NCBI GenBank assembly: GCA_017615755.1
Contig: JAFZZM010000077.1
Location: forward strand, 1 to 57,854
Reading direction: 5' to 3'
DNA: 57,854 bases
Source of the DNA: Clostridiales bacterium
GTDB lineage: Bacteria; Bacillota; Clostridia; Saccharofermentanales; Saccharofermentanaceae
How positions within the stretch are numbered: position 1 is the stretch's first letter; each line of letters opens with the position of its first letter. This document shows, piece after piece, positions 41,299 through 50,863 of the stretch. Made by a program: the position numbers and the translations under genes. The notes under the pieces were generated by a model. The model ran no database searches and was not told the DNA's origin. It saw nothing but the letters and a program-made list of their open reading frames with translations.

Positions 41299-43872
41299 AT
41301 GAGGATAGTATTGAAAAACTCGTTGAAAAACATATTCGGAAAACCGTTCCGCACATTGCTCATCGTGTTCGCGATCTTTGCCTGCTGCTTTTGCGGGTAT
41401 CTCTGCTTCGACATCGGCAGCACAATCGAAACCGTGGTCGCGGAGATGGTCGGCATGACTTCGACGGCCGACCTCATGGTCACATCCGGCGGCATGGACC
41501 TTTCGGACATGAAGGAGATCCTGCCGGAAGCCGAGATCCTGACGGTCAGCGCGAAGTCGGAAACGATCTGCATGAAGATAAAAAACGAATATAACTATGT
41601 TACAACCGAAGGACTGATGCTCCTCGGCATGAATCCGGCACAGGCCGTAAAGCTCGGATTTTCAGACATCACACCCATCGCGGACAACGAGATCCTGCTG
41701 GCAAGTGCTTTGGCAGAAAAAGCGGGATATAAAGTCGGCGACAAGATCACGGTGCATGACCTCGCCGAGGAGGAAGTCGAGCTGACCATCGCGGGATTGA
41801 TTCCGAAAACCACGAAAAACGTGCTCCTGATGGGCAGCCGCGGCATCGTAAATGAATCGACCGGCGATCGCCTCATGTGCGGCGTGAAGAAGGCGTCGTT
41901 CGTGCAGATCGACCTCGCGGACGACAGCAAGACCGCGGAAGTGGAGGTACTCCTCAAGGAAAAATACCCGGACGCAAGCGTCTCGAAACTTCTGCTTTCG
42001 GAGAAGGACCAGGCGATGCTCGACGAGCTGAAAGCCTTCATGTACCTGCTTTTTGCGATCATGTTCCTGCTGGTGATCTTCGTGACCGCGTCGATCAGTA
42101 ACCGCATCGTCAGCGAGAGAATGAGTTTTGTCGGCACGCTCCGGAGCCTCGGCATGAGCGCGAAAAAGACGGGTCGGATCCTGATCCTGGAGAACGTGCT
42201 CTACGCGCTTCTCGGAAGTCTCCCGGCGTCGCTCCTGTACCTCGCGGTCCGCGAGCCGCTCCTGAGCTCGATGTTCACGATGCAGACCAGTGAAGGCGAG
42301 ACAATGCATGTGGCGTTGCCGGCGATGTCGCCGATCCTTCCTGTGGGCATCATCCTGGGCGCGATCCTGATCGAGTGCCTGATCCCGCTTCGTGCCATCC
42401 TAAAAGCACTGAAGACGTCCATTCGGGACATCATTTTCGATAACCGTGACACGGAGTACCGTTTCAGCCGTGTGCTCACGATCGCCGGCCTGATTCTTCT
42501 GGCGATATCGATCGTGACATTCTTCCTTCGATCCAATCTTCTCGGCGCGACGGGCTGCCTGCTATCCACGGTGATTGCGCTGGCGCTCCTGTTCCCGATG
42601 ATCCTTCGCTTCGTGACTTTTGTTGTTTCCCGGATCGCATCGAAGACCGGAAGTGCAAGCTGGTCTCTGGCTTCGGCCGAAACCATCTCTCGCAAAAGCA
42701 CTGTCGGAAGTGGCGTTCTGCTTGCGACCGCAGCGGCGATGTGTGTGATCATTTTCTCCATCGCGGGTGCCATGTCCGAATCCATGAGCGAAGTGAGCTT
42801 CAACTGCGATGCGGTCATCACGTGCTCGAAACCCGGAAAGTATTACTCCTACGTCGACCGCCTCGACGGTGTGACCGAGACCGAGCGGATCTACAGTCTG
42901 CTGGATGATATCGTGATCGCCAAGAGCGCTGCGGCGCAAGCGGCAACAAACGAAGACGCAGCCGCGAACATGGCCGGTACCGCGAACGCAGATGCGAAAG
43001 ACGCAGCGGCCGCAAACGCCAACTCTTCCACCGCTACGGAGAAGACCCGCGCGACGCTTTATGGTTTCCCGGAGGGGGGCTACCACCTTTATAAAGGCTA
43101 CGAGATGCTGCCTTCCAAGATCGAGTCGGACACGGTCGTGATCGACAGCCGTTATGCGAAAGAAAACGGATATAAAGAAGGGGATTCGATTGAAATCACG
43201 ATCCATCCGGACGGATTGCTTCCGGTCACAAGAACGTACACGATCGCGAGCATCGTCAAGACTTCGCCACTCGAAGGCGGGGAAGCCGTGGTCTTCTTTT
43301 CGGAAGAGGAGTTCATCACACTCTTTAAAGATAAGCCGTACTACATTCTGATCAACTGCACGGATCCGCTGAAGATCGTTTCAATGATCCGTATCTACGG
43401 CCAGGGCACATTTTCTTCCGTTAACACCTACGAGGAAGAAGTAGAGAATGCAAAAGAAGAAGCATCGCAGATCACGCTCATCCTGGGCATCGTCATCGTG
43501 GTAGCGATAGCGATGACCTGCATCGGTACGATCAGCAACCAGCTCATCGGATTCACCGGAAGAAGAAAGGAATGCGCCGTGATGCTTTCGACCGCAATGA
43601 GCAAAAAGCAACTGTCCGGCATCCTCTTTAGGGAGGTCCTGATCACCTCGATCGCATCAAGCGGTATCGGCGTGCTCATCGGTCATTTCCTGACCAAGGT
43701 CATCGCCGCAGCCGTCGACAGCACGGCAAGCATCGGCCTTGCAATCAACGCCGATGCAGGAAGATCGCTCCTGTTCTTCCTGGCGCTTACGATCGTCTTT
43801 GCGGCGACAGTGCTTTTTCCGATTCGAAGCCTTCGGAAAATGAAGATCGCCGAGCAGATCAAGTACGAATAA
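41299..43872 (+). CDS. FtsX/MacB-like ABC transporter permease
   Basis: An 857-residue permease. An N-terminal helix (about residues 17-40) is followed by a large extracytoplasmic domain, then an FtsX block (about 245-400, RMSFVGTLRSLGMSAKKTGRI at its start), a second set of helices, a second outside domain, and a C-terminal FtsX block (about 730-850, RRKECAVMLSTAMSKKQLSG). An Ala/Asn/Asp-rich insertion lies at about 545-585 and looks like a recent low-complexity expansion. GAGGTGAGAACG precedes ATG 41299; an upstream extension into the peptidase gene is rejected. It pairs with the ATPase encoded 29 bases downstream. It probably exports or senses peptides or lipids; mechanotransmission is typical for this class. 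Confidence 0.9.
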   Translation: MRIVLKNSLKNIFGKPFRTLLIVFAIFACCFCGYLCFDIGSTIETVVAEMVGMTSTADLMVTSGGMDLSDMKEILPEAEILTVSAKSETICMKIKNEYNYVTTEGLMLLGMNPAQAVKLGFSDITPIADNEILLASALAEKAGYKVGDKITVHDLAEEEVELTIAGLIPKTTKNVLLMGSRGIVNESTGDRLMCGVKKASFVQIDLADDSKTAEVEVLLKEKYPDASVSKLLLSEKDQAMLDELKAFMYLLFAIMFLLVIFVTASISNRIVSERMSFVGTLRSLGMSAKKTGRILILENVLYALLGSLPASLLYLAVREPLLSSMFTMQTSEGETMHVALPAMSPILPVGIILGAILIECLIPLRAILKALKTSIRDIIFDNRDTEYRFSRVLTIAGLILLAISIVTFFLRSNLLGATGCLLSTVIALALLFPMILRFVTFVVSRIASKTGSASWSLASAETISRKSTVGSGVLLATAAAMCVIIFSIAGAMSESMSEVSFNCDAVITCSKPGKYYSYVDRLDGVTETERIYSLLDDIVIAKSAAAQAATNEDAAANMAGTANADAKDAAAANANSSTATEKTRATLYGFPEGGYHLYKGYEMLPSKIESDTVVIDSRYAKENGYKEGDSIEITIHPDGLLPVTRTYTIASIVKTSPLEGGEAVVFFSEEEFITLFKDKPYYILINCTDPLKIVSMIRIYGQGTFSSVNTYEEEVENAKEEASQITLILGIVIVVAIAMTCIGTISNQLIGFTGRRKECAVMLSTAMSKKQLSGILFREVLITSIASSGIGVLIGHFLTKVIAAAVDSTASIGLAINADAGRSLLFFLALTIVFAATVLFPIRSLRKMKIAEQIKYE

Positions 43873-43901
43873 AAAAGAAAACCCAAACGGAGGACAATCA
43901 A

Positions 43902-44576
43902 ATGAACACGATCATCGAAGTCAATAATGTCAGCAAGTATTTCGGCAAAGGCACGAACCTCAACCAGGTGCTGGACCACGCGTGCATGTACGTCGCAGAG
44001 GGCGAGTTCGTCTCGCTCATGGGCGCATCCGGTTCCGGTAAATCCACACTGCTGTACCTGATCGGCGGCCTCGATAGAAGCTTTGACGGCAACATCGATT
44101 TGTGCGGCGAGGATATCGGCAGACTGAAAGATTCCGAACTTTCGAAGCTCCGCCTCGACAACACCGGTTTCATCTTCCAGTTTTATAACCTCGTCATGAA
44201 CCTCAACGTCGAGGACAACATCCTTCTGCCGCTGACCATGAACGGTCACAAAAAGTCGGAGCTCAAGCGCGAACTCGATGAGATCCTCGAGATCACAGGC
44301 CTGACCGAGAAACGCCACGCCATGCCGGCGAAGCTTTCCGGTGGACAGCAGCAGCGTGTCGCCATCGCCCGTGCGGTCCTCGGAAACCCGAAGGTGATCC
44401 TCGCTGACGAGCCGACAGGTAATCTTGACTCGAAATCGACACGCGAGATCATGGAGCTTTTTGCGCGGCTGAATGAAGAAAAAGGCATGACCATCCTGCA
44501 GGTCACACACTCCGAAGAATGCGCCTCGTACGGCACGAGAGTCGTCATGCTCGATAATGGAAAGACCGTCGGATAA
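43902..44576 (+). CDS. ABC transporter ATP-binding protein (MacB/LolD type)
   Basis: A 224-residue ATPase. Walker A is GASGSGKSTLL, the Q-loop is FIFQFYNLVMNLNVEDN, the signature is LSGGQQQRVAIARA, Walker B is VILADEPTGNLD, and the switch His is in LQVTHSEE. All are intact. The NLVMNLNVEDNILLPL segment fits the MacB/LolD/BceA group that partners FtsX permeases. CGGAGGACAATCAA precedes ATG 43902. It is in the same operon as the M13 peptidase, the permease and a LytTR/GHKL pair. Confidence 0.96.
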   Translation: MNTIIEVNNVSKYFGKGTNLNQVLDHACMYVAEGEFVSLMGASGSGKSTLLYLIGGLDRSFDGNIDLCGEDIGRLKDSELSKLRLDNTGFIFQFYNLVMNLNVEDNILLPLTMNGHKKSELKRELDEILEITGLTEKRHAMPAKLSGGQQQRVAIARAVLGNPKVILADEPTGNLDSKSTREIMELFARLNEEKGMTILQVTHSEECASYGTRVVMLDNGKTVG

Positions 44577-44617
44577 GTGATACACTAAATACGACAAGTG
44601 CTTGAGGGGGAGGAGTT

Positions 44618-45331
44618 ATGATGCGCATTGCCGTAGTAGATGACGAGAGGGTGTTCCGGCAGCAGATTGCCGATATGATTTCTTCGCTCTACGGGCGCGA
44701 AAATGTGAGCTGCTTCCTTTTTTCGGACGGCCGCGAGCTCGTCCGAAGTTTCGAAAATGACTTCAAGCTGGACGCGATTTTTCTTGATATCGAGATGAAA
44801 GAACTCGACGGCATGAGCACGGCGAAGGTCATCCGTGAGTTTTCAAAGGAGATCCCGATCATCTTTCTTACGAGTCACACCGAGCTCGCAATGGAAGGAT
44901 ACGAGGTCGATGCATTCCGTTTCTTAGGAAAACCTATCGATGTGAATAAGCTCCGCCAGACGCTAAAAGATCTCGAGAAGAAACTGAAAGTGGAGGAGAA
45001 GATCGTGCTCCGAAAAGACGGGGAGGACCTGATCTTTCCAATCTCTTCGCTTCTCTATGCCGAAGCGGCAAATAACTCGGTGAAGTTTGTCTTCTCTAAC
45101 TCAACCGTAGAACAACGCATGAAATTCTCTGAAGCGATGGAGAAGATCGATGCGATCGAATCCGGCTTTGCCAAGATCCACCGTTCGTATTACATCAACC
45201 TCGCGCATGTGGTGAAAATGGGCGCGACAGAGGTGCTCCTCGATAATGACGAGGTGCTCCCGATTGCGCGCGGCATGGCGGCGGATGCGAAGAAGCAACT
45301 CTTCGATTTCATAAGGAGCAATGGCCGATAA
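44618..45331 (+). CDS. LytTR-family response regulator
   Basis: A 237-residue regulator of the AgrA/VirR type. The receiver domain has AVVDDERVFRQ (acidic pocket), AIFLDIEMKELDGM (phospho-acceptor Asp57), FLTSHTE and RFLGKPI (Lys). The LytTR domain starts near residue 130 (ISSLLYAEAANNSVKFVFSN) and has IHRSYYINLAHV. GGGGGAGGAGTT precedes ATG 44618. The sensor kinase gene begins at the last base of the stop (TAATG), a clear translational link. It probably controls the adjacent ABC transporter and peptidase genes. Confidence 0.95.
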   Translation: MMRIAVVDDERVFRQQIADMISSLYGRENVSCFLFSDGRELVRSFENDFKLDAIFLDIEMKELDGMSTAKVIREFSKEIPIIFLTSHTELAMEGYEVDAFRFLGKPIDVNKLRQTLKDLEKKLKVEEKIVLRKDGEDLIFPISSLLYAEAANNSVKFVFSNSTVEQRMKFSEAMEKIDAIESGFAKIHRSYYINLAHVVKMGATEVLLDNDEVLPIARGMAADAKKQLFDFIRSNGR

Positions 45332-46839
45332 TGTGGTACAAAGCACTTTACATCATGCTTCCGGTTATTTTCTCGGCGCCGCTGACGGTGTACTTGTTTG
45401 ACGGTGTTCTGAAGTACCGCTTCACGAACCGTAAAGCCACGTACCTCGCATCTTGGGTGTTTTCCTTTTTTGCCGCGGTCGTCACCGTGTTTTTATGTTT
45501 CAACAAGAACGGGGAAGTGATGTTCCAGCCAAGTTACGATCTTCTGGAAGTCCTGAAGATGGTCTTTGTTTTGGTCCTGATGCTTCTCAACATGAAGTGC
45601 AAACTCTGGAAAAAACTCGTGTTGACCGTTGTCGGCGACATGCTCATGATATCATTTACCGAGATATTCTCGACGATCCGTGAACTCATTTTTCTGTCGC
45701 TGGAACTGACAAGTCCGACAAACACCGCGGTGGTATATCTACTCCTGGAAGTACTCTCACTACTCATCGAGGCAGTGCTTTTTGTGTGTCTGGATAAGAT
45801 AAGAAGAAAGCACGATGACTCGCCGCTGCCGATCCATGTGATCCTTGAGATCCTGCTGGTGGATCTGGCTTTTTCGATCCTGCTTGCGATGCAGATGGAG
45901 TCCTACGCTGCCGACGGGAGCGGCGAATTCATGGACTATGCAAGGATCAGTCTGGGCCAGAGATCCGGACTGATGCTTTCGATGCTGCTGGCGATTTCGG
46001 CGTTTGTCATCCTGTTTTATATCCGCGCCACGCGAAAAGAACGCGACGATCTCAAGGACATCAACCGCATCAACGAGGAGCTCGTCTCTTCGCAGACGCG
46101 CTTTTATGAGGCCTCTGTCAAGGCCGATTCCGAGATCCGTGCGATCCGTCACGACATGAAAAATCACGTGCAGGTCCTGACGCTCCTTCTCGAAAATCAG
46201 GAGTACGACCAGATGCGCGACTATCTGAAGGAGATGTCGTCAAATCTGCAGAGTACCGACATTTCCGCGCACACGGGCGATGTGATCGCGGATGCCATCC
46301 TTTCCGCGAAGACGGGCGAGGCCAAGGAGCGTGGTATCTCGTTAGTTACGAATGGTGTGATCTCGGGGATCACTATCACGCCGCAGGATATGTGCAAGAT
46401 GCTCGCGAACCTTCTGGATAACGCGATCGAGGCCACAGCCGACGAACGCCTCGCGGACCTGGGAGAGGAGTTCAAGAAGATCGTGGTCGAATTTAAGAAG
46501 ACCGAGAAGTTCTTCATGCTCAGCGTGACCAACCCGTGCGCCGAAATGGTGAAGGTGATGGACGAGGACGACGATGGCGCGGCGAGTGCACGTGTGGAGA
46601 GCAAGCGCGAGCCCGTGGCGAAGGGCGAAGGCCAGAAAGGAAAGCTCGCGACGGAGTCTTCGCCGCGCGCTTTCAAGATCATCCGCAGCGGCAAGAAAGA
46701 CAAGAAGAACCACGGCTTCGGCCTGAAGAATATCCAAAGCGCTGCCGAAAACTACGATGGTGAATTCTCCGCGACCTGTGAAGAGAAGCCCTACGGCTTC
46801 GAATTCCGTGCCGAAATCGTGTTCCCCGTAGAGAAATGA
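45331..46839 (+). CDS. GHKL sensor histidine kinase (AgrC-like)
   Basis: A 502-residue kinase. Six or so membrane helices span about residues 5-225. They are followed by EIRAIRHDMKNHVQVLTLLL with phospho-acceptor His274 (the HDxxNH pattern of peptide-sensing GHKL kinases), then an ATPase with MLANLLDNAIEA (N box) and KNHGFGLKNIQSAA (G box). A charged insertion rich in Glu/Lys/Ala sits between them (about 405-445). The membrane sensor suggests detection of a peptide or lipid signal. Start ATG 45331 overlaps the regulator's stop. Confidence 0.92.
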   Translation: MWYKALYIMLPVIFSAPLTVYLFDGVLKYRFTNRKATYLASWVFSFFAAVVTVFLCFNKNGEVMFQPSYDLLEVLKMVFVLVLMLLNMKCKLWKKLVLTVVGDMLMISFTEIFSTIRELIFLSLELTSPTNTAVVYLLLEVLSLLIEAVLFVCLDKIRRKHDDSPLPIHVILEILLVDLAFSILLAMQMESYAADGSGEFMDYARISLGQRSGLMLSMLLAISAFVILFYIRATRKERDDLKDINRINEELVSSQTRFYEASVKADSEIRAIRHDMKNHVQVLTLLLENQEYDQMRDYLKEMSSNLQSTDISAHTGDVIADAILSAKTGEAKERGISLVTNGVISGITITPQDMCKMLANLLDNAIEATADERLADLGEEFKKIVVEFKKTEKFFMLSVTNPCAEMVKVMDEDDDGAASARVESKREPVAKGEGQKGKLATESSPRAFKIIRSGKKDKKNHGFGLKNIQSAAENYDGEFSATCEEKPYGFEFRAEIVFPVEK

Positions 46840-47005
46840 CCCGCCACGACGCGGAAAACCTTGCTTTCATTTCTAAAGATACACACGAAAATCACGCGAT
46901 TTTCATGCATATTCACAGTTATGGATATCTAACCAAGTTAGACAAGGATCATTCTCTTTTGGTTGTGCTATTATGTTGTACGGCTTTTATAAGGAGGATT
47001 CAAGT

Positions 47006-48154
47006 ATGAAACACAACAAATTGCTGAAAGTGTTCTGCGCCGGTATGACAAGTGCTCTTATGCTGACTTCGTTGACCGCATGCAGTGACAAGAAAGAAGA
47101 AACAACAACCAAGGCTACAACTGCTGAGGAGACCACTTCGGAAGAGACAAAAGAGGAGACCACAGCTGAGGGCGAAACGACTGCTGAAGGCGAAACTTCT
47201 GCCGAGTCTGAGACAACTGCTGAAGAGACAACTGAAGCAACAACAGAAGAAACAACAGCAGCGGCAAGTGCTTTTACATTGCCGGAAACATTCACATTTG
47301 ACGGCAAGTTCGACGTAAAGATCGTCGGTTACGAGTACTGGGACACAGCCGATAAGTACGACTACGACCTCGTAAACGTGTACTATGACTTCACATGTAA
47401 GAACGACGACGTTCAGAAGATCGCTCAGGTTTACTGGAAGGCTACACAGAACGGCGAAGAGCTGAAAGAGGACCCGAGCTCCAACTCCACATTCAGTGAC
47501 ATGGATCACAACGACGACATCTGGCTCTTTTTCCAGAACGGCGTTACATACAGAAGCGTAGTTCAGTTCGCTTGCGTGAAGGGCAGCAAGGACCCGATCA
47601 CGGTCAGCGTCGGCGATTCCAACGATAACATGCAGAGCTTCGACATCGAGCCGACATGGGAGATGCCGGACATCCGTCACGAGGATTTCGAACTTGCTAA
47701 GATCGACAAGCCGGCCTTCGGTCCGGGCAACCTGCCGGAGGGTACAAAGGCTGACGGTCGTTTCGACATCAAGATCAACGGCGTCACAGGTATTTTCACA
47801 GGTACAGATCTCGACCGTGATTCCAAGATCGTGGAGCACAAGGTCGTTGGTATTTCGTTTACTGTAACTAACCACACAGGTAGAGAAGATAGCCCGTTCA
47901 TGATCGCTATGAACAACTGCTATGTTTTCCAGGATGGCGTGACGCTGAAGCACGTTGGTTCCGGTAAGGGTTCCGAGGACGAGGGCAAGACACAGCAGGA
48001 TCTGCCGCTCTACCAGAAGATCGCTGACGGCGAGACAGTGACATACACAGCTTACTTCAAGCTCCGTTCCGACAGCCCGATCGAGGTCGTCTTCAAGGAG
48101 TCTTTCAAGCTCGATACATTCGCTGACATGGTTTACGATGTGAACGCACAGTAA
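47006..48154 (+). CDS. lipoprotein with DUF5067-like repeats
   Basis: A 382-residue exported lipoprotein. The lipobox is TSLTACS (Cys near residue 26). A long Thr/Glu linker (about 30-90, repeated TTAEGE blocks) leads to two similar domains of about 130 residues that each begin GKFDVKI/GRFDIKINGV and resemble DUF5067 immunoglobulin-like modules. One carries VNVYYDFTCKNDD and the other VVGISFTVTNHTGRED. ATAAGGAGGATTCAAGT precedes ATG 47006. An 11-codon extension is rejected. A terminator follows. It is a probable wall-facing binding protein, and the ligand is unknown. Confidence 0.85.
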   Translation: MKHNKLLKVFCAGMTSALMLTSLTACSDKKEETTTKATTAEETTSEETKEETTAEGETTAEGETSAESETTAEETTEATTEETTAAASAFTLPETFTFDGKFDVKIVGYEYWDTADKYDYDLVNVYYDFTCKNDDVQKIAQVYWKATQNGEELKEDPSSNSTFSDMDHNDDIWLFFQNGVTYRSVVQFACVKGSKDPITVSVGDSNDNMQSFDIEPTWEMPDIRHEDFELAKIDKPAFGPGNLPEGTKADGRFDIKINGVTGIFTGTDLDRDSKIVEHKVVGISFTVTNHTGREDSPFMIAMNNCYVFQDGVTLKHVGSGKGSEDEGKTQQDLPLYQKIADGETVTYTAYFKLRSDSPIEVVFKESFKLDTFADMVYDVNAQ

Positions 48155-48174
48155 TTTCTGCTTCGTTCGCTCAG

Positions 48175-48215
48175 GGAGTCATCTCCGCAGGAATGCGGGG
48201 GTGGCTCCTTTTTTT
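48175..48215 (+). terminator. rho-independent terminator
   Basis: A 15-bp stem beginning GGAGTCATCTCCGCA, with three wobble-type mismatches and a small loop, followed by seven T. It ends the DUF5067-like lipoprotein transcript. Confidence 0.85.
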
Positions 48216-48366
48216 GTACGCTGCGCTGCCGCGTCCCTGTCCCCCGCTTCGGGCGCAGACGGCCGCGGGCAAGTGCTTTTGGCACGGATTCAACGCAAAG
48301 TATAAAAAACGCACAAAGCCGCCAAAGAAGGGTACAATAGTATCAACGCACAAAGGGGGGATTTCC

Positions 48367-48837
48367 ATGATCACTATTCGAAAAGCACTTGCCACTGACG
48401 CGCCGCGCCTCGAGGAGTTGTACGTCGAGCTCGAAAACGACGGCGTTTTCTACCAGCCGCAGCATTTTGTCATGAGCCCCGCCGGCTCGCGGACGAAGCA
48501 GGTCGAGGAGATCCTCAGCCACGACAACCAGACGATACTCGTCGCGGAAGACGACGGCGTCGTGATCGGATTTGCGCACCTGATGGTCCTCCACAGCAAA
48601 GCCGTGCCCTGCCTCAAGCCCGAAAGCACCGTGTACCTCCAGGACCTCGTCGTCACCGAGGCCTACCGCAGCCGCGGAATCGGCACGCAGATGATGGACG
48701 CGATCAAAGAGTACGGAAAGGCGCAGGGCGTCGACTTCCTGCGCACCCAGGTCTTCCCGGGCAACACCGACGGCATGCGCTACTACGAGCGCAACGGCTT
48801 CGCCGAGACCATGAAAACGATCGAGTGCCCGCTGTAA
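48367..48837 (+). CDS. GNAT-family N-acetyltransferase
   Basis: A 156-residue acetyltransferase. YLQDLVVTEAYRSRGIGTQMMD has the R-x-x-G-I-G acetyl-CoA motif, and YYERNGF ends the domain. AAAGGGGGGATTTCC precedes ATG 48367. A longer frame from 48193 crosses the terminator and is rejected. Two copies of the dispersed oligomer AAAAGCACTTGC occur in it: at codons 5-8 (48381) and across the stop codon (48836). The 53-bp array C begins 32 bases after the stop. Substrate unknown. Confidence 0.88.
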   Translation: MITIRKALATDAPRLEELYVELENDGVFYQPQHFVMSPAGSRTKQVEEILSHDNQTILVAEDDGVVIGFAHLMVLHSKAVPCLKPESTVYLQDLVVTEAYRSRGIGTQMMDAIKEYGKAQGVDFLRTQVFPGNTDGMRYYERNGFAETMKTIECPL

Positions 48838-48868
48838 AAGCACTTGCGATTTGCTACTAAAAGAGTGA

Positions 48869-49274
48869 CCACGCCGATTCTTCGCTTTCGAGTTTGGGCG
48901 TGGTTGTTTTTTTTGTGCGCACCCACGCCGATTCTTCATTTTCGCGTTTAGGCGTGGTTGTTTTTTTGAGCGCACCCACGCCGATTCTTCATTTTCGCGT
49001 TTAGGCGTGGTCGCATTCTCGATTGCACCCACGCCGATTTTTCATTTTTGCGTTTAGGCGTGGTTGGTTTTTTGAACGCACCCACGCCGATTTTTCATTT
49101 TTGCGTTTAGGCGTGGTTGTTTTTTCGGTTGCACCCACGCCGATTTTTCATTTTTGCGTTTAGGCGTGTTTTTTTTTTGAGCGCACCCACGCCGATTCTT
49201 CATTTCCGAGTTTAGGCGTGGTTGGTTTTCCGATTGCACCCACGTGACTTCGTGAAAAGCGCCTCTTCACGTGG
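48869..49274. repeat. tandem hairpin array, family C (8 units, about 53 bp)
   Basis: Inverted-repeat units of exactly 35 bp start at 48869, 48923, 48976, 49029, 49082, 49135, 49187 and 49240 (steps 54, 53, 53, 53, 53, 52, 53; the variation lies in T-runs of the linker). In units 1-7 CCACGCC pairs with GGCGTGG around a 21-nt centre, with one decayed right arm in unit 6. The last unit has arms CCACGTGA and TCACGTGG: both sides changed together and the 35-bp span is kept. The array sits between co-oriented genes. Confidence 0.95.
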
Positions 49275-49416
49275 CACGAGTGCTTTTCGCACTGAAAAAA
49301 GCACCCGCAACTGCAACTTATACACCCCGTATTGCAACTTGTGCAGATTTGCCGACGTGCCTTCTCCTGCTTTGCTATAGTGAGCTCAACAAGGCAAAAG
49401 CAAGGAGAAAACAAAA

Positions 49417-50385
49417 ATGAAAACACAGAATTCCATCATCAAAAAAGTAATCATCGCAGGTTGCGTTATCTTCACACTGGTCCTCGGCGGCTCGATCGTT
49501 GTAGGCGGTTTGATCTCGGACAAGATCCTGCACCAGAATAAAGGAAAAGACACTAGCGAGAACAGCATCAAGCAGCTTGAGAAGTGGGGTTACGATCTCG
49601 ACGCTTTCAACAACAAGTACGAGGGCACGGAGATCAAGGCCACAGCGGAAGACGGCAACGTCGTTCCGGCGACTTTCTTCGACGGCGAGAGCGAGAAGTG
49701 CGCTGTTCTGATCCACGGCGCAGGCGGCGACCGCGTCAGCATCTATCCGCTGGCAGAACAGTATATCGAAAGAGGCTACGACGTCATTGCGTTCGATCAG
49801 CGCGGATGCGGCACGAACGCAGATGATCAGGTCACATTCGGTATCCACGAAGCACTCGATGTCGAAGCGATGGTCAGCTACGCAAGAGAAGAACTCCACG
49901 AGGATGAAGTCATTGTTCACGGCCAGTCCATGGGCGCACAGACTGCAGTGATCTACGCAGCAAACGTCAAGACAAACAGCTCCGCTGCCGCAGACGCAGT
50001 CATCGCAGACAGCCCGGTTCCGGGTATGGAACTGATCCTTCGCGAAATGTTCGCGGATAGCGACGATGAAGAGAAGAAGAACTCCCTTCTGAACGACTTC
50101 CTCATCGGCACCAGCAAGACCTTCATGAAGATCTTCAACAAAGTTGATTACGACGACGCCGACACCATCGCGGTCGCCAAAGATATCGAGCTTCCGACCA
50201 TGATCATTGTGTCCGACAAAGACGAAACTTGTCTTCCAAAGTACGTGGAGATGGTTTATGATAATATGACTTGCGAAAAGCGCTCGATCGCTCATTTCGA
50301 CAGCTCGCACATTGAGGGGGTCATCGACGATCCGGAAGGCTACATGGATAGCGTGGAAACATTCCTGGCATCCGTCGAGAAGTAA
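49417..50385 (+). CDS. membrane-anchored alpha/beta hydrolase
   Basis: A 322-residue protein with an N-terminal membrane anchor (about residues 10-33) and an outside alpha/beta hydrolase domain. VLIHGAGGDR is the oxyanion loop, HGQSMGAQTA the nucleophile elbow (Ser171), SDKDETCLP the acid region and DSSHIEG the catalytic His. The family includes esterases and peptidases. AAAGCAAGGAGAAAACAAAA precedes ATG 49417. It starts about 140 bases after the family C array, and a LytTR/DUF3021 pair follows at once (7 bases). The substrate is unresolved. Confidence 0.9.
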   Translation: MKTQNSIIKKVIIAGCVIFTLVLGGSIVVGGLISDKILHQNKGKDTSENSIKQLEKWGYDLDAFNNKYEGTEIKATAEDGNVVPATFFDGESEKCAVLIHGAGGDRVSIYPLAEQYIERGYDVIAFDQRGCGTNADDQVTFGIHEALDVEAMVSYAREELHEDEVIVHGQSMGAQTAVIYAANVKTNSSAAADAVIADSPVPGMELILREMFADSDDEEKKNSLLNDFLIGTSKTFMKIFNKVDYDDADTIAVAKDIELPTMIIVSDKDETCLPKYVEMVYDNMTCEKRSIAHFDSSHIEGVIDDPEGYMDSVETFLASVEK

Positions 50386-50391
50386 GTAAAC

Positions 50392-50862
50392 ATGAAACTG
50401 AATCTATACGAAGACAAAAAGAATATGAACGAGCACGTGGACGTATATTACGCTAATATGCGTCCCGTGATCCGTCAGCTCATCGATACGGTGAATAAAG
50501 ACCGGCCGACGCTTTCCGGGCGGCCTGCCGACGAAGACCTCGACGACGGCGAAGAGATGATCCTCGACCCCGCCGAGATCTACTACCTCGACCACATCGA
50601 GCGCAAGCTCTTTGCATACACGAAAGACGGCGTATTTAGAATCATGAACACACTCGCGTCCTGCGAAGAAATGCTCTGGACCTACGGCTTCGTCCGTGTC
50701 TCCAAATCCAACCTGATCAACATCTACAAGATCCGCCAGCTCAAGCCCGACCTCAACATGAAGGTCTACGCCTCCTTTGACAACGGCGAAAGGATCTGCA
50801 TCAACCGAAGCTACAAGAAAAGCTTCAACGACTATCTTCAGAAAATGAGGGGGATCATGTAA
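50392..50862 (+). CDS. LytTR DNA-binding protein without receiver domain
   Basis: A 156-residue regulator. An N-terminal region of about 50 residues is acidic and lacks a receiver domain. Residues about 55-150 form a LytTR domain (EIYYLDHIERKLFAYTKDGV, FVRVSKSNLINIYKI, NGERICINRSYKKSF). Such stand-alone LytTR proteins are usually held by a small membrane inhibitor encoded next to them, and the following DUF3021 gene fits this exactly. Start ATG 50392 lies seven bases after the hydrolase stop, with GTCGAGAAGTAAGTAAAC upstream. Confidence 0.92.
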   Translation: MKLNLYEDKKNMNEHVDVYYANMRPVIRQLIDTVNKDRPTLSGRPADEDLDDGEEMILDPAEIYYLDHIERKLFAYTKDGVFRIMNTLASCEEMLWTYGFVRVSKSNLINIYKIRQLKPDLNMKVYASFDNGERICINRSYKKSFNDYLQKMRGIM

Positions 50863-50863
50863 C

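Noticed and set aside
48343..49239. Minus-strand open frames with repeated QPRLNAKMKNRRG-type peptides across array C
   Set aside because: They arise from the repeat DNA. A 53-bp period is not a multiple of three, so no protein frame is kept, and no ribosome binding site is present.
48869..49274. CRISPR array
   Set aside because: The regular 35-bp repeats with short gaps look CRISPR-like, but the 18-bp linkers are similar to one another, there are no unique spacers of normal length, and no cas gene is present. The same reasoning applies to 22694, 38641 and 54917.
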